Assembly (NCBI GenBank): GCA_036269915.1
Contig: DATBDM010000044.1
Coordinates: forward strand, 1 to 23,100
Source: DATBDM01 sp036269915
Lineage (GTDB): Bacteria > Actinomycetota > Thermoleophilia > Solirubrobacterales > Solirubrobacteraceae
Reading direction: 5' to 3'
DNA: 23,100 bases
Shown: positions 1 to 7,972 of the stretch, in pieces
Layout: each line of letters starts with the position of its first letter
Numbering within the stretch: the first letter of the stretch is position 1
Position numbers and translations under genes: made by a program
The notes under the pieces: generated by a model
What the model was told of the DNA's origin: nothing
Database searches by the model: none
Seen by the model: only the letters and a program-made list of their open reading frames with translations

Positions 1-926
1 CCGACGACGCCCGCGGCCGCGATCGCCGCGCCCCACACGAGCACGGCGGCGATGACGATGCGCCCGAGCCAGCGGGCGTGCTCGACCCAACCGGTGGTGA
101 GCGCCGCGACCGTGGCGCCCGCCGAGACCGACGCGTAGAGCAGGCCGGTCCCCGCCGCGCCCGAGTGGTAGACGGTGAGCGAGAGCACGGCGAACAGCGC
201 GCGCGGCATCCCGAAGGTCATCGCCGCGATGTCGATCACGAAGGAGCCCATGAGCGCGCGGTTGCCGCGCACGAAGCGCAGGCCCTCGGCGATCGAGCGC
301 CCGACGGCGAGCGGCGCGCCGGAGGGCACCGGCCGCATCTCGCGCAGCGGCAGCGAGGCGAGGAAGGCGACGAGGAACGCCCCGGCGTCGACCGCGTAGG
401 TCGCGCCGACGCCGAGCCACGCGATCAGCAGGCCGCCGGCGCCCGGACCGACCACCGAGGCGACCTGCGTGAGCCCGAAGTTCAGCGACAGCGCGGAGCG
501 CAACCGCTCCGGCCCGGCGAGCCCCGGCACCATCGCCGAGCGCGCGACGTTGACGACGGCGCCGGCCCCCGCCAGCAGGCCCGCGAGCACGAAGACGAGC
601 ACGATCGGGGGCTGCTCGAACAGCGTGATCGCGGCCAGGCCGGCGACGATCACCATCTCCGCGAACTGGGCCAGCAGCAGCAGCCGGCGGCGGTCGATGC
701 GGTCGGCGATCGCGCCGCCCAGCAGCGACGCGGCGACGAGCGGGCCGAGCTCCACGACGCCCAGCAGCCCGACGAGAGCCGCCGAGTGCGTGAGCACGTA
801 CACCTGATACGGGACGGCGACGAGAGCCGCCTGCGTGCCGAGCGCCGAGAGCGCCTGGCCGAGCAGCACGAGCCGCAGATCCCGCGACTCGCGCACGGCG
901 GTCAGGTCGACGGCGAAGCGCGGCAC
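1..926 (-). CDS. MFS exporter, EntS/MFS_3-like (3' end outside the window)
   Basis: Polytopic inner-membrane transporter of the major facilitator superfamily. About 308 residues are visible; the family is usually near 400, so roughly the last quarter lies beyond the left edge. The N-terminus reads MPRFAVDLTAVRESRDLRL, the soluble lead-in typical of enterobactin-exporter-like MFS proteins. The cytoplasmic loop motif GGAIADRIDRRRLLL at about residues 70-84 is MFS motif A. About nine hydrophobic helices follow. The GTG at 926 was chosen because it comes just after the kup stop and gives the normal short N-terminus; the frame is open up to a TGA at 960-962 but has no ATG there, and CTG codons at 932 and 935 are the only alternatives. 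It lies 10 bases after kup and is probably cotranscribed. The substrate cannot be told from sequence; export of a small molecule is an inference from the subfamily. Confidence 0.85.
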   Translation of the reverse strand, partial: MPRFAVDLTAVRESRDLRLVLLGQALSALGTQAALVAVPYQVYVLTHSAALVGLLGVVELGPLVAASLLGGAIADRIDRRRLLLLAQFAEMVIVAGLAAITLFEQPPIVLVFVLAGLLAGAGAVVNVARSAMVPGLAGPERLRSALSLNFGLTQVASVVGPGAGGLLIAWLGVGATYAVDAGAFLVAFLASLPLREMRPVPSGAPLAVGRSIAEGLRFVRGNRALMGSFVIDIAAMTFGMPRALFAVLSLTVYHSGAAGTGLLYASVSAGATVAALTTGWVEHARWLGRIVIAAVLVWGAAIAAAGVV

Positions 927-936
927 CCGCAGCAGG

Positions 937-2856
937 CTAGAGCTCGATGTGCTGGCCCATCACGACGGTGCGCTCGTCGGGGATCTTGAAGTACTCCACC
1001 GGGTTGGCCGCGTTGCGGGCCAGTACCAGGAAGAGCTTCAGCCGCCACGGGCGCATCGGCGGATGCTCGGACGGCACGATCGTCATCTTCGAGAGGAACC
1101 ACGAGGCGTGATCGAGGTCGACGTCGCCCTCGAGCCGCTTGCGCACACGCTGCAGCTCCGCCGGGATGTCGGTCGAGTCCTGGAAGCCGAACGAGGCGGT
1201 GACGTGGGTGATGCCGTCGTCGCGGAAGCCGAGGTCGTCGACGCTCACGCGCTCGGCGTGGTGGACGTGCGGCACGTTGCGCGTCTGCACCGACACGATC
1301 ACGACGCTGTGGTGGATGGCGTGGTTGTGCTCGACGTTGGCGCGCAGCGCGAGCGGCGTCGTCTCCTGGTTGGCCGACAGGAACACCGCGCAACCCGGCG
1401 GGCGGTAGACCGGCGGGCTCATCGCGTGGACGTCGCGGATGAAGTCGCGCAGCGATCCCTCCTCCTCGGTGCGGCGCTCGGTGACGAGCACACGCCCCCG
1501 CTGCCAGGTGGCGAGCACGGTGAAGACGATGGCGGCGATCAGCAGCGGGAACCAGCCGCCGTGGAGCACCTTCGTGAGGTTCGCGGTGAAGAACGCGAGG
1601 TCGACGACCAAGAACGCCGCGGCGCCGGCGATCGCGACCCACAGCGGCTTGTGCCAGAGCACCCGCACGACGACGAAGAAGAGGATCGTGTCGATGGCCA
1701 GTGTGCCGGTGACGGCGATCCCGTAGGCGGACGCGAGCTTCTGCGAGGAGCCGAAGCCGATCACCAGCGCGAGCACCGCGACCATGATCCCCCAGTTGAC
1801 CGCCGGCACGTAGACCTGGCCCGCCTCGTGCTCGGAGGTGTGGCGGATGTGCACGCGTGGCAGGAAGCCGAGCCCGACCGCCTGGCGGGTCACGGAGAAC
1901 GCGCCGGAGATCACGGCCTGCGAGGCGATGATCGTCGCGACCGTCGCCAGCGCGACCATCGGGATGCGCGCCCAGTGCGGGAAGAGCAGGAAGAACGGGT
2001 TGTCGATCGCCGAGTGCTCGCGCAGGATCAGCGACCCCTGGCCCATGTAGTTGAGGATCAGCGCGGGGAACACGATCACGAACCACGCGCGGCGGATCGG
2101 CGAGCGGCCGAAGTGACCCATGTCGGCGTACAGGGCCTCGGCGCCGGTGACCGTGAGCACGACGGCGCCGAGCGAGATGAACGCGGTGCCGGGATGGGCG
2201 GTGAAGAAGGCCAGCCCGTAGCTCGGCGACAGCGCGCGCAGGATCCCCGGGTGCTCGATCACGTGGCCGAGCCCGGCGATCGCCAGGACCAGGAACCAGA
2301 CGCCCATGATCGGCCCGAACGCCCGGCCCACCGCGCCGGTCCCGAAGCGCTGGATCGAGAACAGCACGACGATGATCGCCACGGTGAACGGGACCACGAG
2401 GTCGGACATGCCGGGGGAGACGATCTCCAGCCCCTCGACCGCGGAGAGCACGGAGATCGCCGGCGTGATCATCCCGTCGCCGTAGAACAGCGACGCCCCG
2501 ATGAGCCCGAGGGCGATCAGCGCGCGCTTGGCCCTGGGCTGCAGCGCGACCTCCTGGATCTTGGCGATCAGCGCCATGATCCCGCCCTCGCCGTTGTTGT
2601 CCGCGCGCATGATCAGCGTCACGTACTTGATCGAGACGATGATCGTGATCGACCAGAAGACGAGCGAGACGACTCCGTAGATGTCCACCTGGGTCGGCTT
2701 GACGGCGTGGTTGTCGGCGCTGAAGACCGCCTGCAGGGCGTACAGCGGGCTGGTGCCGATGTCGCCGAAGACGACCCCGAGCGCGCCGAGGGTCAGCGCG
2801 GCCATGCCGGCGTGCTGCTTGCGAGGGGAGGTCACTGCCGCAAGGGAGTACCCCAT
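937..2856 (-). CDS. kup: Kup-family potassium uptake transporter
   Basis: KUP/HAK/KT family K+ transporter of 639 residues, within the usual 620-680. The N-terminus carries the family signature GVVFGDIGTSPLYAL at about residues 27-41. About 12 hydrophobic segments fill residues 20-450, followed by a cytoplasmic C-terminal domain ending in MGQHIEL. Family members take up K+ with H+ and matter at low external K+ or under osmotic stress. The ATG at 2856 leaves 26 residues before the signature. A GTG at about residue 8 and the Met at 18 are possible alternatives, and none has a strong ribosome binding site. The gene is divergent from the small membrane protein at 2952 and shares a 95-base spacer with it. 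The MFS gene follows 10 bases downstream. A c-di-AMP riboswitch would be a natural regulator of a K+ transporter, but the spacer is too short to hold one and shows no sign of it. Confidence 0.95.
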   Translation of the reverse strand: MGYSLAAVTSPRKQHAGMAALTLGALGVVFGDIGTSPLYALQAVFSADNHAVKPTQVDIYGVVSLVFWSITIIVSIKYVTLIMRADNNGEGGIMALIAKIQEVALQPRAKRALIALGLIGASLFYGDGMITPAISVLSAVEGLEIVSPGMSDLVVPFTVAIIVVLFSIQRFGTGAVGRAFGPIMGVWFLVLAIAGLGHVIEHPGILRALSPSYGLAFFTAHPGTAFISLGAVVLTVTGAEALYADMGHFGRSPIRRAWFVIVFPALILNYMGQGSLILREHSAIDNPFFLLFPHWARIPMVALATVATIIASQAVISGAFSVTRQAVGLGFLPRVHIRHTSEHEAGQVYVPAVNWGIMVAVLALVIGFGSSQKLASAYGIAVTGTLAIDTILFFVVVRVLWHKPLWVAIAGAAAFLVVDLAFFTANLTKVLHGGWFPLLIAAIVFTVLATWQRGRVLVTERRTEEEGSLRDFIRDVHAMSPPVYRPPGCAVFLSANQETTPLALRANVEHNHAIHHSVVIVSVQTRNVPHVHHAERVSVDDLGFRDDGITHVTASFGFQDSTDIPAELQRVRKRLEGDVDLDHASWFLSKMTIVPSEHPPMRPWRLKLFLVLARNAANPVEYFKIPDERTVVMGQHIEL

Positions 2857-2951
2857 CGGACGTCCGTCGAGCGCGGTTTGACCTGCTCTCGCACGAGGAA
2901 TGCTGCTCGCACCGGGTCCGCAGGACCCTCCCGAACCCGAAGGAGCCCCGC
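2857..2951. promoter_or_regulatory. divergent spacer between kup and the small membrane protein gene
   Basis: On the plus strand a -35-like TTGACC lies at 2878-2883, but no good -10 follows at 16-18 bases (TGCTGC at 2901 is the nearest). A perfect hairpin GGGTCC-GCA-GGACCC lies at 2914-2928, and AAGGAG before the ATG at 2952 is a good ribosome binding site. A 10-base palindrome CGGACGTCCG (2857-2866) abuts the kup start codon. These are seen directly; promoter function is inference. Confidence 0.3.
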
Positions 2952-3182
2952 ATGGTCGACATCGGCCCTCCGATCGGCCTCATGGCCATCGGCCTCGTCC
3001 TCTGGCTCGCCGTCACGGCGACCATCGCCGGCATCTCGATCCAGACGATCGGCGTGATCCTCTTCGTCGTCGGCGTGGTCTGGCTCGTCATCGAGCTCGC
3101 GCAGACGCGCTCGCGCCGCACCACCCACGTCCGCGAGGCGCCCGTCGCCCGCGAGCGCGTGGTCGAGCGCGACGTGATCTGA
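2952..3182 (+). CDS. small two-helix membrane protein, DUF6458-like
   Basis: A 76-residue protein with two hydrophobic stretches (about residues 5-25 and 29-47). They are joined by a short ISIQTIG turn and followed by a highly charged tail rich in Arg and Glu that ends RERVVERDVI. This plan, a first helix, a Gly/Ile/Asp turn, a second helix ending in GVVWLVIEL and then a basic tail, matches the small actinobacterial membrane proteins grouped as DUF6458, whose function is unknown. The start is well set: AAGGAG sits eight bases before the ATG. The S4-domain gene begins only four bases after its stop, so the two are probably cotranscribed. The family match is by recall of the sequence pattern and is less certain than the membrane topology. 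Confidence 0.8.
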   Translation: MVDIGPPIGLMAIGLVLWLAVTATIAGISIQTIGVILFVVGVVWLVIELAQTRSRRTTHVREAPVARERVVERDVI

Positions 3183-3186
3183 CGCC

Positions 3187-3396
3187 GTGGAGGACGAGGT
3201 CCAGGCCCGCGGCGGGGTGATCCGCCTCGGGCAACTGCTGCAGGTCGCGGGCCTGGCCGAGTCCGGTGGCGACGCGAAGGCGCTGCTGGCGTCGGGTGTC
3301 GTCCGGGTCAACGGCGAGCCCGAGAGCCGCCGCGGCCGCCAGCTGGTCCCCGGCGACGTCGTCACCGTGGCCGAGGAGTCGGTCCGGATCAGCTAG
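3187..3396 (+). CDS. S4 RNA-binding domain protein (YbcJ/YaaA-like)
   Basis: A 69-residue protein made almost only of one S4 domain. IRLGQLLQVAGLAESGGDAKALLASGVV (about residues 12-39) is the helix-turn-helix part, and VRVNGEPESRRGRQLVPGDVVTV (39-61) is the strand part with the usual VNG and PGDVV turns. S4 domains bind structured RNA, often rRNA or tRNA. Free-standing S4 proteins of this size (YbcJ, YaaA and Hsp15 relatives) are thought to act in ribosome assembly or rescue, but no specific role can be given here. The GTG at 3187 has no separate ribosome binding site and lies four bases after the upstream stop, which suggests translation coupled to the DUF6458-like gene. The stop at 3394-3396 lies beside a possible hairpin. 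Confidence 0.85.
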   Translation: MEDEVQARGGVIRLGQLLQVAGLAESGGDAKALLASGVVRVNGEPESRRGRQLVPGDVVTVAEESVRIS

Positions 3397-3452
3397 GGCG
3401 TCAGGCGGAGGACAACGCCCTCCCGCCGAAGGCAACCCATCGCCTCGTTGCC
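3395..3452 (+). terminator. two adjacent hairpins after the S4 gene (possible terminator)
   Basis: AGGGCGT (3395-3401) pairs perfectly with ACGCCCT (3415-3421) across a 13-base loop and overlaps the S4 stop codon. GGCAAC (3431-3436) pairs with GTTGCC (3447-3452) and is followed by CGTTT. Neither has a convincing T-run, so intrinsic termination is only a possibility. Either could also end transcription of the tRNA arriving on the minus strand. Confidence 0.25.
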
Positions 3453-3470
3453 CGTTTCGAGGTCAGGGAT

Positions 3471-3578
3471 ATGCGGGCTTCCACGTCAGTCGAATGGGCC
3501 ATGTGCGCGTTCTGCAAACGCTTCGCGCCCTGTCGGCGCTGGTTCGGCCTGTGGCGTTGCGACAAGTGCCGACCGTGA
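3471..3578 (+). CDS. possible 35-residue cysteine-pair (zinc-ribbon-like) micro-protein
   Basis: A 35-codon frame with ATG at 3471 and TGA at 3576-3578. GAGG at 3459-3462 lies eight bases before the ATG, a good ribosome binding site. The peptide contains two CxxC knuckles, WAMCAFC (Cys12, Cys15) and RCDKC (Cys30, Cys33), with a basic, Trp-rich link between them (RRWFGLWR) and one further Cys at 21. That spacing could hold a zinc ion. Several codons (GCT, TCA, GAA, AAA, TGT, CGT) are unlike the G/C-ending codons of the neighbours, so the frame is either recently formed or not a real gene. It lies in a 197-base gap and ends 16 bases before the tRNA, which is on the other strand. I do not recognise a family. 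It is reported because of the paired Cys motifs plus the ribosome binding site. Confidence 0.4.
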   Translation: MRASTSVEWAMCAFCKRFAPCRRWFGLWRCDKCRP

Positions 3579-3593
3579 CTTCGGGGAACTCGA

Positions 3594-3666
<73 letters not shown>

Positions 3667-3681
3667 TTGCGCCGACCCACC

Positions 3682-4071
3682 TTAGCGGCGGCGCCACCAC
3701 TCGGCAGCCGCCGGCTCCGCCACCGACGTCTCGACCAGCGAGGCGACCAGGTCGTCGCCGGCACCGGGAACGGGATGGGCTGGACCGCGCAACGGGACGA
3801 CCACGTCGGCCAGGGCGGCCAGCGGTCCGTCGGGGTCGTGGGTGATCGCCACCGTGCGCGAGCGGCCGCGGTGGCGCTCGAGCGCCGCGACCGTCTCCTC
3901 GGTCGCGCCCGAGGCGGAGATGCCGATCGCCACGACGTCCTCGCCCGGCGGCACGGGGACGTCGGTGGAGGAGAGCTCGGCCACGGCGTGGACCCCGCGG
4001 CGGCGCAGCGTGGCGGCGGCGGGCAGCGCGGCGAGGCCGGCGGGCTCGACGAGGAAGCCGTCCGGGTTCAC
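3682..4071 (-). CDS. short single SIS-domain protein
   Basis: A 129-residue protein that is essentially one sugar-isomerase (SIS) domain. The core VVAIGISASGATEETVAALE (about 46-65) is the phospho-sugar-binding SxSGxTxET region, and RTVAITHDPDGPLAALADVVVPLRG (about 71-95) matches the second half of the fold. The N-terminal end lacks the usual GCGTS-type glycine turn, and the protein stops soon after the GP that in GlmS-like enzymes precedes the rest of the domain. It is therefore short for an isomerase, which normally carries two SIS domains. The GTG start overlaps the kinase stop as GTGA, so the two are coupled. Paired with a sugar kinase, it may bind or isomerise a phosphorylated (amino) sugar; that role is inference. 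It could also be a non-catalytic sensor of a sugar phosphate. Confidence 0.75.
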   Translation of the reverse strand: MNPDGFLVEPAGLAALPAAATLRRRGVHAVAELSSTDVPVPPGEDVVAIGISASGATEETVAALERHRGRSRTVAITHDPDGPLAALADVVVPLRGPAHPVPGAGDDLVASLVETSVAEPAAAEWWRRR

Positions 4072-5267
4072 GCGAGCATCCTGGCGAAGCTCGCCATCGG
4101 CGCGTAGGTCCACTCGGGCACGACGCGCTGCGCGTACACGAGCTCCGCGCACTCCTTGGCCAGCTCCAGCGCGCCGAGCAGGTCCTCGTCGACGCGCACC
4201 GGCGCTGCCGGGGCGTAGGCGTTCAGGACGGCCTCGCGCGCGCCGCCGATCCAGCTCGCGGGCGCGGCGCCGCCGGCGCGGCGCGACGCGGCCGAGCCGA
4301 CGTGGTCGACGCAGCGCAGCACGCAGGCGAGGTCGTAGAGCGGCGTGTCCAGGCGCCGGCGATCGGCGAGCGGCTTCGTCGGATCGCCTTCGAAGTCGAT
4401 CACCAGGGGCGGGGCGGCGAGGTCGACGCGCAGGACCTGGCCGACGTGCAGGTCGCCGTGGACGCGCGTGACCGCCGGCGGCGCGAAGCCCGCGAGCGTT
4501 TCGAGGCGGGCGAGCGCCGTCGGGGCCAGCGCCGCGACCTCGGCGTCGCGCGACGCCGCGCCGGCCAGCGCGGCCTCGCCTCCGGCGCGGTGGCGGGCGA
4601 GCAGCTCCGGCGTCCCGGCGCGCAGGCCGAAGGCGTCGGCGAGCGCCTGGTGCAGCTCCGCCGTCGTGCGCCCGAGCGCGCGCCACTCGGCGGCGTCGAA
4701 CGGCGCGTCGCCGCGGAGGGCGGCGGCCGCGCGCTCGATCGGCCCCTCCCAGGAGCCCTCCGCGTCGGGCACGAAGGCCTGCAGCAGCGCGAGCGCGGTG
4801 TCGCGCTCGCCGTCGACCCAGTGCAGCGAGCCCGCGAAGCCGGGGACCGGCGCGTCCGTGTCCGCGAGGGCGCCGAGCAGCTCGATCTCGACGTGTGGCC
4901 CGGGCACGGGCCGGCGGTAGGCCTTGACCAGCAGCGCCTCGCCCAGCGCGATGACGCTGTTGGAGAGATCGGTCGCCGGGATCCGCTGGCGGCCGCCGAG
5001 CGCACCGCCGAGGGCCTTGAGCGCCGGACCCCCGCGCAGCTCGAGCCGGCCGCCGTCGCCCTCCAGCGAGCGGGCGCGCAGCGAGGCGAGCAGCGGTCCC
5101 CAGGCCAGGTCGGGCGGCACGTCGAGGTAGCTCTCAGAGCCGCCGTCGGCGTACGCGATGTCGAGGAAGCGCAGCCCGCCGGCGCCGCCGCGCGGCCGGA
5201 CGCTGGCGACCGTGCGGCCCTTGCCCGCGAACCAGCGGGCCGTCTCGTCGATCCCCTTGGTATTCAT
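4068..5267 (-). CDS. maltokinase / glucosamine-kinase-like phosphotransferase
   Basis: A 399-residue kinase of the aminoglycoside-phosphotransferase fold with the N-terminal cap of actinobacterial maltokinases. ARWFAGKGR (10-18) is the conserved start of the cap, VHGDLHVGQ (269-277) is the catalytic loop, and VIDFEGDPTKPLADRR (289-304) holds the metal-binding DFEGD. These motifs are shared by maltokinase (Pep2/Mak, maltose to maltose 1-phosphate) and by the related glucosamine kinases. The length is nearer the shorter glucosamine-kinase type. The overlapping SIS gene, and no GlgE, TreS or GlgB nearby, tilt towards an amino sugar. The frame is open far upstream, but the homology begins at the ATG at 5267. 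Another ATG at 5279 would add four residues, but GAGGA directly abuts it, whereas GAGGA lies 12 bases before 5267. It is divergent from the glycosyltransferase. Confidence 0.85.
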   Translation of the reverse strand: MNTKGIDETARWFAGKGRTVASVRPRGGAGGLRFLDIAYADGGSESYLDVPPDLAWGPLLASLRARSLEGDGGRLELRGGPALKALGGALGGRQRIPATDLSNSVIALGEALLVKAYRRPVPGPHVEIELLGALADTDAPVPGFAGSLHWVDGERDTALALLQAFVPDAEGSWEGPIERAAAALRGDAPFDAAEWRALGRTTAELHQALADAFGLRAGTPELLARHRAGGEAALAGAASRDAEVAALAPTALARLETLAGFAPPAVTRVHGDLHVGQVLRVDLAAPPLVIDFEGDPTKPLADRRRLDTPLYDLACVLRCVDHVGSAASRRAGGAAPASWIGGAREAVLNAYAPAAPVRVDEDLLGALELAKECAELVYAQRVVPEWTYAPMASFARMLA

Positions 5268-5300
5268 GCCCGCAGCCATTCCTCGGACGAGAGACCCTAC

Positions 5301-6569
5301 GTGAGCACGATCGCGTTCTTCCCCGAAGGGGCCTACGGGCCCACGAACAACTGCGTCGGCATCGGCGACGTGCTCCGCCGCCGTGGCCACCGCGTCGTCT
5401 TCATCGTGGAGGAGTCGTTCGCGGGCACGCTCGAGGCGCAGGGGTTCGAGGAGCGCCTGATGCGCCTCGGGCCGCCGCCGGAGGCAGACGAGGTGCCCGG
5501 GCAGTTCTGGAAGGACTTCATCCGCGACACCGCGCCCGTGTTCCGCACGCCGACGATCGAGCAGCTCGGGACGTTCATCGCCCCGACCTTCCAGGCGCTG
5601 CTCGACGGCGCCCGCTACGTCGACGACCGGCTGCGCGAGATCGTCGACGAGGTCCGGCCGCACGTGATCGTCGAGGACAACGTCGTCGCGTTCCCGGCGC
5701 TGCCGGCCTCCGGCATCCCGTGGGTGCGGATCGCTTCCTGCAACCCGGCCGAGATCAAGGACGAGGAGGTCCCGCCGCCGTTCTCCGGCTACGCGGCCGG
5801 GGAGCGCTCGCGCTGGGAGGCGTACTGGGACGAGTACCGGCGCACCCACGCGGAGATGCACGCGGCCTTCGACGCCTTCTGCGTCGAGCGCGGCGCGCCG
5901 CCGCTGCCGGACCTCGAGTTCATCCACGAGTCGCCGCACCTGAACCTCTACCTCTATCCCGACGAGGCCGACTACGCCCGGGCGACGCCGCTCGACGGCC
6001 GCTGGGTCAACCTGCAGGCGAGCGTGCGCACGACCGACGCGGCGTGGGAGCTGCCCGAGCCGCTCGCCTCGGCCGACGGCCCGCTGATCTACCTCAGCCT
6101 CGGCTCGCTCGGCTCGGGCGACGTCGCGCTGATGCAGAAGCTGATCGACGCGCTCGCGGACACGCGCTATCGCGTCATCGTCTCGATGGGCCCCCAGCAC
6201 GAGCAGCTGCGCCTGGCCACGAACATGGCCGGCGCCGAGTTCCTCCCGCAGACCTCGCTGCTGCCGCGGGTCGACCTCGTCATCACCCACGGCGGCAACA
6301 ACACGGTCACCGAGAGCCTCTACTTCGGCAAGCCCATGATCGTGATGCCGTTGTTCTGGGATCAGTACGACAATGCGCAGCGCATGGACGAGACCGGCTT
6401 CGGCATCCGGCTGGACACCTACGGCCACAAGCCGGAGCAGCTGACGATCGCGATCGAGAGCCTGCTCGGCGACCGCTGGCTGCACGAGCGCCTCGACGCG
6501 GTCTCGACGCGGCTGCAGGCCGCGCCCGGCACGATCACCGCGGCGGACGCGATCGAGCGGCTGCTATGA
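5301..6569 (+). CDS. GT1-family glycosyltransferase (MGT/UGT type)
   Basis: A 422-residue GT-B fold glycosyltransferase of family GT1, the usual length for macrolide- or flavonoid-type sugar transferases. The N-terminal acceptor half begins STIAFFPEGAYGPTNNCVGIGDVLRRRGH (2-30). The C-terminal donor half starts at PLIYLSLGSLGSGD (261-274) and has the nucleotide-sugar signature ITHGGNNTVTESLYFGKPMIV (about 328-348) and FWDQYDNAQRM (352-362), where D353/Q354 fall at the sugar-contacting position. The acceptor is not predictable; a lipid, carotenoid or small metabolite is possible. The GTG at 5301 was chosen because it begins the first beta strand; GGACGAGAG lies upstream. The stop overlaps the next gene's ATG (ATGA), so the gene is coupled to the FAD oxidoreductase. 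Such a pair might modify a shared compound, but that is inference. Confidence 0.9.
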   Translation: MSTIAFFPEGAYGPTNNCVGIGDVLRRRGHRVVFIVEESFAGTLEAQGFEERLMRLGPPPEADEVPGQFWKDFIRDTAPVFRTPTIEQLGTFIAPTFQALLDGARYVDDRLREIVDEVRPHVIVEDNVVAFPALPASGIPWVRIASCNPAEIKDEEVPPPFSGYAAGERSRWEAYWDEYRRTHAEMHAAFDAFCVERGAPPLPDLEFIHESPHLNLYLYPDEADYARATPLDGRWVNLQASVRTTDAAWELPEPLASADGPLIYLSLGSLGSGDVALMQKLIDALADTRYRVIVSMGPQHEQLRLATNMAGAEFLPQTSLLPRVDLVITHGGNNTVTESLYFGKPMIVMPLFWDQYDNAQRMDETGFGIRLDTYGHKPEQLTIAIESLLGDRWLHERLDAVSTRLQAAPGTITAADAIERLL

Positions 6570-7972
6570 GCCTCGCGGCGGTCAACCCGGTGCTGTGGCT
6601 CGAGCAGGTCATGGCCGAGGACCCCGGCGAGGCCTGTCCGCCGCTCGCCGGCGCCGCGACAGCCGACGTCTGCGTGGTCGGCGGCGGGCTGCTCGGGCTG
6701 TGGACCGCGCTCGAGGTCGCCGAGCAGGCGCCGGACGCGAGGGTCGTGCTGATCGAGGGCGAGGCCTGCGGGTTCGGGGCGAGCGGGCGCAACGGCGGCT
6801 GGATGACGAGCTGGTGGGACGAGCTCGACGGGCTCCAGGCGCGCTTCGGCGCCGCCGACGCGCGCTGGCTCGCCGCGCGCTCCTCGGAGGCGATCGACCG
6901 GGTGCAGCTCGTGACGGAGGCGGCGGGGATCGACTGCGGCCTGCGCCGGGGCGGCGCGCTGATCGCCGCGACGGCGCCGGCCCAGCTCACACGACTGCCG
7001 AGCGCGATGGAGGGGCCGGTACGGCGGCTCGACGCCGACGAGCTGCGACGCCGCACCGGCACGGCCGTCGGGCTCGCGGGCGTCGAGCTCTCCGACGCGG
7101 CCGCCGTCCATCCGGCGCGGCTCGTGCGGGGGCTGCGGCACCTCGCCCTGCGTCGCGGCGTGCGGATCTTCGAAGGCACCCAGATGCGCGCCCTCGAGCG
7201 CGGTCGCCCGCCGCGGGTGATCACCAGCGCGGGACGGGTGGATGCCGGCGCGGTCGTGATCGCGCTCGGCGCCTGGGTCGCGCGCCTGCGCGAGGTGCGC
7301 CGCGCGGTGCTGCCCGTAGCGAGCCACATCGTCGCGACCGAGCCGATCCCCGAGCGGATCGAGCAGTTGGGGTGGACCGGCGGCGAGCTGCTCGGCGACC
7401 CGCGCACGCTCGTGCACTACAGCCAGGTCTCGCCCGACGGGCGGATCGTCTTCGGGCGCGGCGGCGGCGTGTTCGGCAGCGCGGGGCGCGTCGTCGGGCG
7501 CCACTTCGCCGACCCGGCCGCCGTGCGCGACGTCGAGGCCGGCCTGCGGCGCTGGTTCCCGTCGCTGGCCGACGTCCGCATCACCCACTCCTGGGGCGGT
7601 CCCGTCGACCACGCGCCCGGCCACCTGCCCTGGGTCTCCGAGCTCGGCGACGCCGGCACGGTCCACTACGCGGCGGGGTTCTCCGGCAACGGCGTGGCGC
7701 CGAGCGCCTTCGTCGGGCAGATCCTCGGCCGGCGGGCGCTGGGAATCGACGACGAGCTGACGCGCTGCGCGCTCGTCGGCGACCCGCCGGGGCTGCTCCC
7801 GCCCGAGCCGCTGCGCACCGCGGGCGGCTTCGTCGTGCGCGACGCGGTGCGCCGCGCCGAGGCGCGCGAGGAGCAGGGCGAGCGCCCGGATGCGCTCACC
7901 GACCGGCTGCGGCGCCTCGTGTGGTTCACCGTCCCGGGGGCGCTCGACCCGCGCGCGCGGCGCTCGAGGTGA
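6566..7972 (+). CDS. FAD-dependent amine/amino-acid oxidoreductase, DAO (DadA/PuuB-like)
   Basis: A 468-residue flavoenzyme of the D-amino-acid oxidase superfamily. DVCVVGGGLLGLWTALEVAE (34-53) is the FAD-binding GxGxxG strand-turn-helix. CGFGASGRNGGWM (68-80) is the second FAD signature shared with gamma-glutamylputrescine oxidases. Near the C-terminus, THSWGGPVDHAPGHLPWV and YAAGFSGNGVAPS match the family's last FAD-contacting segment. Members oxidise primary or secondary amines to imines; the exact substrate is not clear. The C-terminal tail beyond about residue 410 is rich in Arg and Glu and looks variable. ATG at 6566 overlaps the glycosyltransferase stop by four bases, and the stop overlaps the GTG of the next gene in the same way, so three genes form one coupled unit. 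Confidence 0.9.
   Translation: MSLAAVNPVLWLEQVMAEDPGEACPPLAGAATADVCVVGGGLLGLWTALEVAEQAPDARVVLIEGEACGFGASGRNGGWMTSWWDELDGLQARFGAADARWLAARSSEAIDRVQLVTEAAGIDCGLRRGGALIAATAPAQLTRLPSAMEGPVRRLDADELRRRTGTAVGLAGVELSDAAAVHPARLVRGLRHLALRRGVRIFEGTQMRALERGRPPRVITSAGRVDAGAVVIALGAWVARLREVRRAVLPVASHIVATEPIPERIEQLGWTGGELLGDPRTLVHYSQVSPDGRIVFGRGGGVFGSAGRVVGRHFADPAAVRDVEAGLRRWFPSLADVRITHSWGGPVDHAPGHLPWVSELGDAGTVHYAAGFSGNGVAPSAFVGQILGRRALGIDDELTRCALVGDPPGLLPPEPLRTAGGFVVRDAVRRAEAREEQGERPDALTDRLRRLVWFTVPGALDPRARRSR

Noticed and set aside
2857..2951. c-di-AMP (ydaO-type) riboswitch before kup
   Set aside because: The spacer is under 100 bases, too short for that RNA, and shows only two small palindromes.
835..3124. 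Long (about 740-codon) frames on both strands over kup
   Set aside because: Arg/Asp/His-rich low-complexity translations caused by GC-rich third positions; kup in the remaining minus frame has full family motifs.
4072..4686. Upstream extension of the SIS frame to 4686
   Set aside because: It overlaps the kinase out of frame and reads as Arg/Pro/Ala-rich noise; the GTG at 4071 overlapping the kinase stop is a normal coupled start.
5268..6485. Long N-terminal extension of the sugar kinase frame, running back to 6485
   Set aside because: It is antisense to the glycosyltransferase and has no family similarity; kinase homology begins at the ATG at 5267.
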